Shown in pieces: positions 20,328 through 29,510 of a stretch of DNA of 64,000 nt. Under the pieces are notes generated by a model. The model was not told where the DNA came from. It did not search any database and saw nothing but the letters and a program-made list of their open reading frames with translations. The stretch spans positions 682,001 to 746,000 of the forward strand of contig CP021230.1 of NCBI GenBank assembly GCA_003999685.1, given 5' to 3'. The stretch is from Taiwanofungus camphoratus (Eukaryota > Basidiomycota > Agaricomycetes > Polyporales > Taiwanofungaceae). Every line of letters begins with the position of its first letter. The first letter of the stretch is position 1. The position numbers and the translations under genes are program-made.

Positions 20328-20764
20328 ACGCTAAGCCGCCCCTAGTCCCATCTAGCGGGCATACATCCATCACTACGTCTTACCTCAGGACAGTCGATCC
20401 TGACTATTGGGGGTTACCTACACGAGGAGAGGAACCACTTCTCTACGACATCGAACAACGAGTGTTCGTAGACGCGAACCGGAACCCGATCTATCCGAGT
20501 TCACCGCTTACCTGGGTTAGAACAACATCCAGACGACCAATCCAACAAGCACAGGCCAACCTCGCTACTTACTTCCAGCGAAACCCTGTTGACGAAGGAA
20601 AAGACATTGCGATCTTATTCACGGGGGGATCACAGGAATCCACACCCATCGAACCAACCACCGGGGACACGTTCACCGCCTCAACTTCTCGAACACCCAC
20701 ACCCACTCCATCCTCTTCCTCATCCACTCCTATAATATCCGCACCCACACCTCGACGAGTCACA

Positions 20765-21793
20765 ATGGCGACGATTGGGAACATGACCCAACAGCAGCTG
20801 GAGGCACTCATTGCTCGCCTCCAGACCCAGCAGCACGGGGCTCGAGCCCTCAAGCTCGACATTCCTGCACCGGATCCATTCACCGGGCAAGGAGAAGATC
20901 TGGATCGATTCATCCAGCGGGTGGAACATTACTTCACCGCCACGAACAACACCAACCTCAGCGATGACGCAAAGATCGCATTCGCAGTTGCCCTCATGAA
21001 GGGTGGGCAGGACGCCCGTATATGGCGCGACACGTTCTACGAACGAGCAGCGGGGGGTCAAGCACCTTACAGGACATGGGACCTGTTCAAGGGATCTCTC
21101 AAGTTGGCATTTCCTGAACACGAGGGAGTGCAGCGAGCACATCAGGTGCTCATGGAGCTGCCAGCCAAGCAGCTTAACAAGAAAACGAGGGCCACTACCA
21201 AAATGTATGTGGAAAGGTTCCGACTTCTGGCCGAAAAGGCGAAGTTAAAGGACGCGACCATCGATGCGAACAGGAATCGCACCGAGAACGATTACCCTAC
21301 CCTTAGGGCGATATTCATCAAGGGGCTAGACCGCCAGATCTATGCCACATTAGCTGAAAGAGCCACATCCGAAAGGCCGGACACCATGGAAAAATGGTAC
21401 AGGGACGTCCTATCCTTGGACGCAATCTACAGGGGGATCGACCAAATCTCCAACGTCACCACCTCGGTCGACTATGGGGAACCCATGGACGTCGACGCAG
21501 TCGCTACACGCCCAATCCGCACCTCTTCGTCCACCTCTAACAGGAAGCAATGGACGGATGGTTGCTCCTTGAACGAAAGCGAAAGGAAATACCACCGCAA
21601 CAACAACCTATGCTTCTATTGCCATAATAGGGGACATTCGGCACGAGACTGTCGCAAGAAAACGGCAGCCAGGACGAAGAACGCACCCAAAGTGCAAGAC
21701 ACGCGCCCCATAGATTATCGCTCTTACATCAAAAGCCTGTTGGCCGATGAGAAAAGAGAGGTCATGGAAGAGTTGGCCACGGAGGATTTTTAA
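20765..21793 (+). CDS. Gypsy-B gag, left unit
   Basis: From the first ATG (20765, context ACAATGG) there are 342 codons, with the capsid-like region strongly similar to gypsy-A gag and one zinc knuckle CFYCHNRGHSARDC near the C-terminus. The frame is open for about 100 codons upstream of the ATG with no ATG in any frame, as in gypsy-A. The end GATTTTTAA is shared with gypsy-A. Confidence 0.88.
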   Translation: MATIGNMTQQQLEALIARLQTQQHGARALKLDIPAPDPFTGQGEDLDRFIQRVEHYFTATNNTNLSDDAKIAFAVALMKGGQDARIWRDTFYERAAGGQAPYRTWDLFKGSLKLAFPEHEGVQRAHQVLMELPAKQLNKKTRATTKMYVERFRLLAEKAKLKDATIDANRNRTENDYPTLRAIFIKGLDRQIYATLAERATSERPDTMEKWYRDVLSLDAIYRGIDQISNVTTSVDYGEPMDVDAVATRPIRTSSSTSNRKQWTDGCSLNESERKYHRNNNLCFYCHNRGHSARDCRKKTAARTKNAPKVQDTRPIDYRSYIKSLLADEKREVMEELATEDF

Positions 21794-21894
21794 AGGGGCA
21801 GGGTGAGTCGACGCAACCACTGCCCATCTCAGTTTCACTGTCCCGTGTTGTACTAGTAGTCCGGAATGAAAGGGCCTTACACATTCCAATTACT

Positions 21895-24800
21895 ATGGGA
21901 CGAAAAGACGTTGAAGCGCGCGCCTTCATTGATAGTGGCGCCTCTGGGATATTCATACATCCCAGATTTGTTAAAGAACACAACATCCACACTGAGGCTC
22001 TACCTCGCCCAATGCCCGTGTTTAATGTGGACGGAACGGCTAACAAACAAGCCATCATCACGAAGAGGGCCCTTCTATCATACAAGATAGGGGGAGAGCC
22101 CCGATTCGTTAAAGCCTATGTAGCCAGCATAGGAAAAGAAGATATTATCTTCGGGCATACCTGGCTCAAACTGGAAAACCCGGACATTGATTGGAAGAAG
22201 GGGCGGGTGGAACTTAAACACCGCATGACCTTGGAAGAGTCCAGGGAATGGAAGAAAAACCTACTGGAGACCAGGGCCAAACGACTGGAAATCAAGAGGT
22301 TAACGGCAGAATCCCTTTCTAGAGACATCATTAAAGCCCGCCAACCCTCAGTCGAAGAAATCGAGGACGAAGGGGATGGGGAAGTCGTGGACACCATGTC
22401 CCCAATCCTACCAACGACGGAAACCCCTAGTCAAACAACGCGCCGAGACTCGCCAGTCTCAATCCCGGAAGAAAGCTCGGTAAACGGTATCACACTCGAA
22501 CAGGCCATGGAAACAATCGACGACGATGAACTAGTCATAGCATTCATCGAAGGAGACGACCGAATCACAATGTACGGACGGGATTCACACCCTGCGTACC
22601 GAGACACCCCGCTTAAGGAGAAGGAGTACCCTCTCGATGGAGCGTACCGTCGCCTCAAAAATGGTCTCATCTGGCAGGTCAAGCATGACATTGGTCGGCT
22701 CACTACGTCTACGGAACTCGCTATTAAGGAGCACGCCAAGAAAGAGGAGAAACCGGTCACGGAACTCGTTCCTGAGTACCTCCACGATCTCCTCCCGGTA
22801 TTCGACAAACAAGCGGCAGCCCGACTCCCTAAGCATACGGAACACGACCATGAGATCAACTTGAAGGAAGATTTCAAGGAATTCAAGCAGTCCACTTATT
22901 CGCTCAACAGAGAGGAACGAGAGGAGCTGGATAAGTTCCTGGAAGAAAACCTCCAAAAAGGGTACATTCATCCGTCAAAATCACCATTGGCCAGTCCATT
23001 CTTCTTTGTAGAAAAGAAAGACGGGGGGTATCGACCTTGCCAGAATTACCAAGAACTCAATGAGGGAACTATCAAGGATCGTTATCCTCTCCCCCTTATT
23101 TCGGAACTCCTGGAACGGCTGAACAAGGTGACCATCTTCACCAAGATGGATCTTAGGCAAGGGTACAATAATATACGGATCCGAGAAGGAGACGAATGGA
23201 AGGCGGCTTTCGGTGTTCCGGCAGCTGGGGAAGGACCTCCCTCGTTCTACGAGCCCCTGGTAATGTTCTTCGGGATGTGCAACTCACCGGTGACGTTTCA
23301 ACGGATGATGAACATGGTCTTCGCAGACATGCTCAAGGAAGGATGGTTGGCAATCTACATGGACGACATCCTTATCTACTCGACGGACCCCGAGGAGCAT
23401 AAGAAGCGAACACGGCGAGTTATCGAGCGACTTCGAGACAACGACCTATATCTCAAACCGGAAAAGTGTAAATTCGACGTACGAGAAGTCGAATTCCTAG
23501 GCATGATTATCAGACCTGGACAACTCGCCATGGACCCGGTCAAGGTAGCAGGCATCAAGGATTGGCCGATACCCAAGAACCTCAAGGAAGTTAGGTCATT
23601 CATCGGATTTGGGAACTTCTACCGTCGGTTCATACATCGGTTCTCGCACCTGGCCCAACCACTGATTTCGCTCACGCGAAAAGACGTCAAATGGCACTGG
23701 GACGACGAACAACAGGAAGCTTTCGAGGCACTAAAGAAGGCTTTCCTGGAACAACCGGTTCTACTGATGCCTGACCCCGAAAAGCCGTTCGCGTTGGAAA
23801 CGGATGCATCGAAGTTTGCCACGGGCGCTGTCCTAAGACAAAAGGACGACAATGGAGATTGGCATCCATGCGGTTATATCTCCCAAAGCATGACGTCAGC
23901 GGAACGAAACTACGATGTCTACGATCGGGAACTTATGGCAGTCATGAGGGGACTCAACGAGTGGAGTCACCTCCTCATCGGTAGCCCGTATCCAGTCATG
24001 ATTTACAGCGATCACAAAAATCTGACATACTGGAAAACGGCACGGAATCTGAATCGAAGACAAGCACGATGGGCCCTGCGTCTATCAGAATTTGATTACA
24101 GGCTGGTTCATGTACCAGGTACACAAATGGTGCAAAGTGACGCGCTCTCCCGACGCCCCGATCACGATGATGGATCATCAGATAACCAAGATGTAACCGT
24201 CCTGCCAGACAACGTATGGGCAGCAGCAATCGACACGAGCCTAAGGACTTCCATTAGGAAGGCAGGTGTAAACGACTCAGTATATATGGAAGGCCTGAAA
24301 TACGCACAAAACGGCTCAAACGATCACTGGACAGTTCAAGATGGAGAACTCCTCTATGATAATCGGGTATATATCCCCCTGGATGAGGATCTGCGACGGC
24401 AAACGGTCTCAAATTATCATGACCTTCCACACGCCGGTCACCCTGGGATTCAAAAGACTCTCTCGTCTATTCGACGAGACTACTGGTGGCCCGGAATGGC
24501 TGACTTCGTCGCCCGATATGTCCATGGTTGCGGGACCTGTCAACAAATGAAGGTTAACACCCACCCGGACCGCCCCGCCCTCATCCCTATCCGAGCCGCT
24601 GCTCACGCTACACCGTTCAGCACATTCTGTTGCGATTTCATCACGGATCTACCCCTTTCCAACGGCTACGATTCGATTTTGGTCGTAGTGGACCACGACC
24701 TTAGTAAGGGGGTAATTTTCATTCCATGCAACAAAACTATTGACGCGCAAGGAACGGCGGAACTCCTTTACAACGAGGTCTACAAATGGTTTGGACTCCC

Positions 24801-25674
24801 AGACAAGGTGATCAGTGATCGCGGACCGCAATTCGCATCAAAGGTGTTTCAAGAGCTATGCCGCATGACAGGAGTGCAGTCTGCCATGAGCACGGCTTTC
24901 CACCCTCAGACAGATGGAGAAACAGAACGGGTAAATCAGGAGCTCGAAGTATACCTTCGGTGTTTCACAAGCAACAATCCGGATAGATGGTCTTCCTTAC
25001 TCAGCGCAGCACAATTCGCTCACAACTCCAGGGAACACTCGACGATCAAGGCATCGCCGTTTAAAGTCATGATGGGTTTCGAACCACGAGGAATCCCCGT
25101 CGTACACAAGGGATCGGACACACCTGGCGCAGCTTATCGCCTGAAGAACCTTCAGAAGATAAGAGAACAAGCACACGCAGCAATGGAGCTAGCCCAGGCG
25201 GTATTGGCAAAGCGGATCAAACCACGAGGGAAAGGTTTTCGTAAAGGACAGCAGGTTTGGCTCGACTCTCGGAATCTAAAGCTGCCATACCCCTCCAGGA
25301 AGTTGGCACCCAAGAGAGAGGGACCCTTCGAAATCGTTGAAGTCCTAGGCCCGGTCTCGTACAAGCTGAAACTCCCGGAGACATGGCGAGTACACCCAGT
25401 CTTCCACGCCACCCTTCTATTGCCTTATACAGAAACAGAGATCCACGGCCGGAACTACACGAGGCCACCCCCGGAACTAATCGAAGGCGAAGATAACTAC
25501 GAAGTTGAAGCCATCATCGGACATCGGGAGAACCTACGGAAGAAACACCGAGAATATAGGGTCAGGTGGAAAGGATATTCCTCGGCAGATGACTCATGGG
25601 AACCGGAAGCAAACTTAGCCGGCACTGCGGAGGAACTCCTGAGAGCATATAAGGAGAGGAAGAACTTGGGCTGA
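21895..25674 (+). CDS. Gypsy-B pol, left unit (protease, RT, RNase H, integrase, chromodomain)
   Basis: About 1259 codons, looking whole. Visible motifs in order are protease FIDSGASG, RT YMDDILIY, RNase H LETDASKFATGAVL and the integrase zinc region [10 protein letters not shown]...CGTCQQMK. The integrase catalytic blocks [17 protein letters not shown] and [13 protein letters not shown] follow, and then the chromodomain YEVEAIIGHRE...WKGYSSADDSWEPEANL. The reading frame is open upstream of 21895 across the gag stop, as in gypsy-A. A 21-nt duplicate of the 3' polypurine tract lies inside the integrase coding sequence at 24696-24716. Confidence 0.93.
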   Translation: MGRKDVEARAFIDSGASGIFIHPRFVKEHNIHTEALPRPMPVFNVDGTANKQAIITKRALLSYKIGGEPRFVKAYVASIGKEDIIFGHTWLKLENPDIDWKKGRVELKHRMTLEESREWKKNLLETRAKRLEIKRLTAESLSRDIIKARQPSVEEIEDEGDGEVVDTMSPILPTTETPSQTTRRDSPVSIPEESSVNGITLEQAMETIDDDELVIAFIEGDDRITMYGRDSHPAYRDTPLKEKEYPLDGAYRRLKNGLIWQVKHDIGRLTTSTELAIKEHAKKEEKPVTELVPEYLHDLLPVFDKQAAARLPKHTEHDHEINLKEDFKEFKQSTYSLNREEREELDKFLEENLQKGYIHPSKSPLASPFFFVEKKDGGYRPCQNYQELNEGTIKDRYPLPLISELLERLNKVTIFTKMDLRQGYNNIRIREGDEWKAAFGVPAAGEGPPSFYEPLVMFFGMCNSPVTFQRMMNMVFADMLKEGWLAIYMDDILIYSTDPEEHKKRTRRVIERLRDNDLYLKPEKCKFDVREVEFLGMIIRPGQLAMDPVKVAGIKDWPIPKNLKEVRSFIGFGNFYRRFIHRFSHLAQPLISLTRKDVKWHWDDEQQEAFEALKKAFLEQPVLLMPDPEKPFALETDASKFATGAVLRQKDDNGDWHPCGYISQSMTSAERNYDVYDRELMAVMRGLNEWSHLLIGSPYPVMIYSDHKNLTYWKTARNLNRRQARWALRLSEFDYRLVHVPGTQMVQSDALSRRPDHDDGSSDNQDVTVLPDNVWAAAIDTSLRTSIRKAGVNDSVYMEGLKYAQNGSNDHWTVQDGELLYDNRVYIPLDEDLRRQTVSNYHDLPHAGHPGIQKTLSSIRRDYWWPGMADFVARYVHGCGTCQQMKVNTHPDRPALIPIRAAAHATPFSTFCCDFITDLPLSNGYDSILVVVDHDLSKGVIFIPCNKTIDAQGTAELLYNEVYKWFGLPDKVISDRGPQFASKVFQELCRMTGVQSAMSTAFHPQTDGETERVNQELEVYLRCFTSNNPDRWSSLLSAAQFAHNSREHSTIKASPFKVMMGFEPRGIPVVHKGSDTPGAAYRLKNLQKIREQAHAAMELAQAVLAKRIKPRGKGFRKGQQVWLDSRNLKLPYPSRKLAPKREGPFEIVEVLGPVSYKLKLPETWRVHPVFHATLLLPYTETEIHGRNYTRPPPELIEGEDNYEVEAIIGHRENLRKKHREYRVRWKGYSSADDSWEPEANLAGTAEELLRAYKERKNLG
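24696..24716 (+). other. Central polypurine-tract copy in integrase, left unit
   Basis: These 21 bases (core TTAGTAAGGGGGTAAT) are identical to 27435-27455, the tract next to the 3' LTR. The position within the integrase coding region recalls the central polypurine tract of lentiviruses. Plus-strand priming here is inference. Confidence 0.5.
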
Positions 25675-25716
25675 GACCAGTCCACCCTTTCAGACGAACC
25701 ACCACCCATTTGCAAC

Positions 25717-27071
25717 ATGCCTCGTCAGTCCAACACCTACGCTCAAGCCGCCGCTCGTGGCCGAGCCCGCACCTCCCTTGCCACTCGACGTGCTACCCGC
25801 ACACCTCAGACAGCCACCTCTCTTATGGCAGTACCATCCTCGCCATCGGCATCATCGGCATCCTCGGGTAACGGCCCACTTTTTGGTCTTCAAACCGCTG
25901 CCCAGTTCCGCAACCCCGTACCGGGAGAAGGCGCCTTACCCCGACAAGCCGACGTCATCTACTACCCGCGTTGGATCTACGACGTGGACCCGATCCTTCT
26001 CGACATTCTGACTCGACACTCGAGAGACATCGCATGGCTGCTTTGTTCTTTGCTGAACACGCAAAACAACCAGGACGAACAAGAGGCATACGGGGAATAC
26101 ATCGACGCTAGGCTACAATATCTAGGAGCGGTAGATGACGCGACAGAACAACTGGCCATATGGAAGGACAAAGTCCGGCAGTTAGACTTCAAGGTGGTCC
26201 GCACTATGAGAAGAATGGACGACATGTCTATGGCCCGCCACCTCCAGGACATGATCGCCCTGCACCGACGGTCCAACCACTCCAGATTTATACGACGCTC
26301 CCAGCCCGACATTGTCACGCGTGGACCGACCCCGCTGCCTGAACCCGAGAACCCCCTACAAACCTTCATCGACACCCCAGCCGGACAAGAGTCCATTGGA
26401 GCTGTCCCCAGTAGGATCGACTCTCTCCCGAACTATATGTGCCCTGGACCTAACTGGAGACCTCGAGGACGCTGTCACGCTTGCGGCAGTATGATGCACT
26501 GGGTACGTGACTGTCCGGATTATACTTGTGCGAGATGTCATCGCACCGCCCCGGGGCATCTATCCCGAGAATGCACTGTAGCACGCCACGCTTCCGCCCC
26601 ACCCATACTGCCCACCCCAGGAGAAGGTCGTCGCCGCGAAATGGTCGATTCAATTCACTGCCCCACGCAGGCACCCATCCCGGTCATGTCGGCCACCAAT
26701 CCTCCCCGTGTCCTTATGTCCAGGAGAGAGCAACCCCTCCCCCCTACCCCGCCCCGCTCCAGAAACAATGGGCCACCTGCCCATCACACCAATGCAACGG
26801 CCGGTCCATCGCGGACCGATACACCCTATCCTCATCCACATGCACCCGGGCCATCACTCAACCATTTGTCTGGACCCGGAATACCACCCCAGCAACACCT
26901 AACAGAACCCAGGTTATCCCACCTCCCCCGTCCAGTTATCACGTCCCCCCTATCATTTCTCCACCACCTGTTTACCGTCACGGGACTTACGACCCGCCCT
27001 CGAACTCCTACATGAATGACGACGAATGGGACAATTATGGGTTCGAGGATTACGGTGATGGCGAGCAATGA
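25717..27071 (+). pseudogene. Gypsy-B third ORF, left unit
   Basis: It starts 42 bp after the pol stop with MPRQSNTYAQAAARGRA. The N-terminus is Ala/Ser/Arg-rich, and a helical middle (KDKVRQLDFKVVRTMRRMDD) follows. Two adjacent zinc knuckles come next: CHACGSMMHWVRDC (CX2CX4HX4C) and CARCHRTAPGHLSREC (CX2CX6HX4C). A long Pro-rich tail ends in an acidic DEWDNYGFEDYGDGEQ-type end. This copy has about one break; the right unit keeps the ORF whole. No known chromovirus protein is recognised outside the knuckles. Confidence 0.75.
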
Positions 27072-27144
27072 AAGGGATTGCTTGCCGGAGGCGGCTAGTT
27101 GCAACTCAGCGAGAAGTATTAACGCTGAGCCACATGCTAGCAGG

Positions 27145-27380
27145 GTACAGTGTTTACACTGTACGGTGATGGTGAACAGTAGGGGTGCTGTTTGCTTGAG
27201 GCGGTAGGTTGCAAGCGGTGCTGGGTCCTTACCCGGCCGCCCACATGCCTACATTGCACGAGGCTTACACGATGTCGTGGGTCCTTACCCGGTCGTTGTC
27301 TGTCTCACAAGGTACGAGATGAAACACTCTCATTCGGGAAACGAGGTGAAACACCCTCATGGTACACGGTGAAACACCCG
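27145..27380 (+). other. Gypsy-B 3' hairpin array, left unit
   Basis: A perfect 9-bp hairpin (27145-27164, arms GTACAGTGT) is followed by two GGGTCCTTACCC hairpins (27223-27234, 27279-27290). Three AAA-loop hairpins come next: GAGATGAAACACTCTC (27316-27331), GAGGTGAAACACCCTC (27343-27358) and CGGTGAAACACCCG (27367-27380). All lie between the third ORF and the polypurine tract. Confidence 0.55.
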
Positions 27381-27434
27381 CATGGCTGAAGAACATTTTA
27401 TTTAACGGAAAATCAAGTAGGGTCGTTCGGAGAT

Positions 27435-27454
27435 CGACCTTAGTAAGGGGGTAA
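27435..27454 (+). other. Gypsy-B 3' polypurine tract, left unit
   Basis: TTAGTAAGGGGGTAA ends at the first base of the next LTR. The 21 bases from 27435 to 27455 are identical to 24696-24716 inside integrase. Confidence 0.75.
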
Positions 27455-27945
27455 TGAAACAATTTCTATTTCTTATCATTACCACGGTCATTGCTTATTC
27501 ATGGACTATTACTATACGGGCCCTGGATCGGCCCCGCTTACGCATAGGACTCTGACTCATATCCGGGCCGCTTACCACATTCCTCATCACTCATACGTAT
27601 TGCTAATACGCCCGGATCGTACCACTCTCTATTTATCTATAGTCGTACCACATTACGGACCTCCTGCCCTAGAGTAGTTCTTGGTCCGTGCTCACGATAC
27701 GTACTTGTATATATAGCATGTACTTAGCTTAGTTCAGACCTTAAGTCTGATCTTGTTACCATTAGTCTTCTGACTATCATATTCGTGTCTTGTATCCTCT
27801 CGCTCATACCTGAGTGATACTCGCTCGAGTCTACGGACTTCACGACACCCGGTCTATATCGACCATAAGACCCCACCACCTTCTATCGTGGTCAGGCCCT
27901 CACGTGTGAGGCAACATATAGGATCCAAGATACCAATTTGTATCA
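27455..27945 (+). repeat. Gypsy-B LTR 2 (shared, middle)
   Basis: 491 bp. It serves as 3' LTR of the left unit and 5' LTR of the right unit. It differs from LTR 3 at two positions and carries the 15-nt block absent from LTR 1. The primer-site 11-mer follows directly, as in the left unit. Confidence 0.93.
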
Positions 27946-28395
27946 AAAGATCAGACTTACGCTAAGCCGCCCCTAGTACCATCTAGCGGGCCCACATCCA
28001 TTACCACGTCTTACCTCAGGACCGTCGATCCTGACTATTGGGGGTTACCTACACGAGGGGAGGAACCACTTCTCTACGACATCGAACAACGAGTGTTCGT
28101 AGACGCGAACCGGAACCCGATCTATCCGAGTTCACCGCTTACCTGGGTTAGAACAACATCCAGACGACCAATCCAACAAGCACAGGCCAACCTCGCTGCT
28201 TACTTCCAGCGAAACCCTGTTAACGAAGGAAAAGACATCGCCATCCTATTCACGGGAGGATCGCAAGAAAGCACACCCATCGAACCAACCACCGGGGACA
28301 CGTTCACCGCCTCGACTTCTCGAACACCCACACCCACTCCATCCTCTTCCTCATCCACTCCTATAATATCCGCACCCACACCTCGACGAGTCACA

Positions 28396-29427
28396 ATGGC
28401 GACAATTGGGAACATGACCCAACAGCAGCTGGAGGCACTCATCGCTCGCCTCCAGATCCAGCAGCAAGGGGCTCGAGCCCTTAAACTCGACATTCCTGCA
28501 CCGGACCCATTCACCGGACAAGGAGAAGATCTGGATCGATTCATCCAGCGGGTGGAACATTACTTCACCGCCACAAATAACACCAACCTCAGCGACGACG
28601 CAAAGATCGCATTCGCGGTCGCCCTCATGAAGGGAGGGCAGGACGCCCGAATATGGTGCGACACATTCTACGAACGAGCAGCGGGGGGTCAAGCACCTTA
28701 CAGGACATGGGACCTGTTCAAGGGATCCCTCAAGTTGGCATTTCCTGAACACGAGGGAGTGCAGCGAGCACATCAGGTGCTCATGGAGTTGCCAGCCAAG
28801 CAGCTTAACAAGAAAACGAGGGCCACTACCAAAATGTACGTGGAGAGGTTCCGACTTCTGGCTGAAAAGGCGAAGTTGAAGGACGCAACCATCGATGCGA
28901 ACGGAAACCGCACCGAGAACGACTACCCTACCCTTAGGGCGATATTCATCAAAGGGCTAGACCGCCAGATCTATGCCACGTTAGCCGGAAGGGCCATATC
29001 CGAGAGGCCAGACACCATGGAAAAATGGTACAGGGACGTCCTATCCTTGGACGCAATCTACAGGGGGATCGATCAGATCTCCAACATTACCACTTCGGTC
29101 GACTATGGCGAACCCATGGACGTGGATGCAGTCGTCACCCACCCAACCCATACCTCTTCATCCCCCTCCCCTAACCGGAAGCAGTGGATGGATGGTTGCT
29201 CCTTGAACGAAAGCGAAAGGAAATACCACCGTGACAACAACCTATGCTTCTATTGCCATAATAGGGGACATTCGGCACGAGACTGTCGCAAGAAGGCGGC
29301 AGCAAGGACGAAGAGCACGCCCAAGGCGCAAGACACACACCCCACGGATTACCGCTCTTACATCAAAAGCCTATCGGCCGATGAGAAAAGAGAGGTCATG
29401 GAAGAGTTGGCCACGGAGGATTTTTAA
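28396..29427 (+). CDS. Gypsy-B gag, right unit
   Basis: 343 codons from the first ATG, near-identical to the left unit, with zinc knuckle CFYCHNRGHSARDC. The frame is open upstream without an ATG. Confidence 0.87.
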   Translation: MATIGNMTQQQLEALIARLQIQQQGARALKLDIPAPDPFTGQGEDLDRFIQRVEHYFTATNNTNLSDDAKIAFAVALMKGGQDARIWCDTFYERAAGGQAPYRTWDLFKGSLKLAFPEHEGVQRAHQVLMELPAKQLNKKTRATTKMYVERFRLLAEKAKLKDATIDANGNRTENDYPTLRAIFIKGLDRQIYATLAGRAISERPDTMEKWYRDVLSLDAIYRGIDQISNITTSVDYGEPMDVDAVVTHPTHTSSSPSPNRKQWMDGCSLNESERKYHRDNNLCFYCHNRGHSARDCRKKAAARTKSTPKAQDTHPTDYRSYIKSLSADEKREVMEELATEDF

Positions 29428-29510
29428 GGGGGCAGGGTGAGTCGACGCAACCGCTGCCCATTTCAGCTTCACTGTCCCGCGTTGTACTAGTAGTTCGGAA
29501 TGAAAGGGCC

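Noticed and set aside
27455-27945. Two abutting but separate LTRs between the gypsy-B units
   Set aside because: Only one 491-bp LTR is present and it serves both internal regions.
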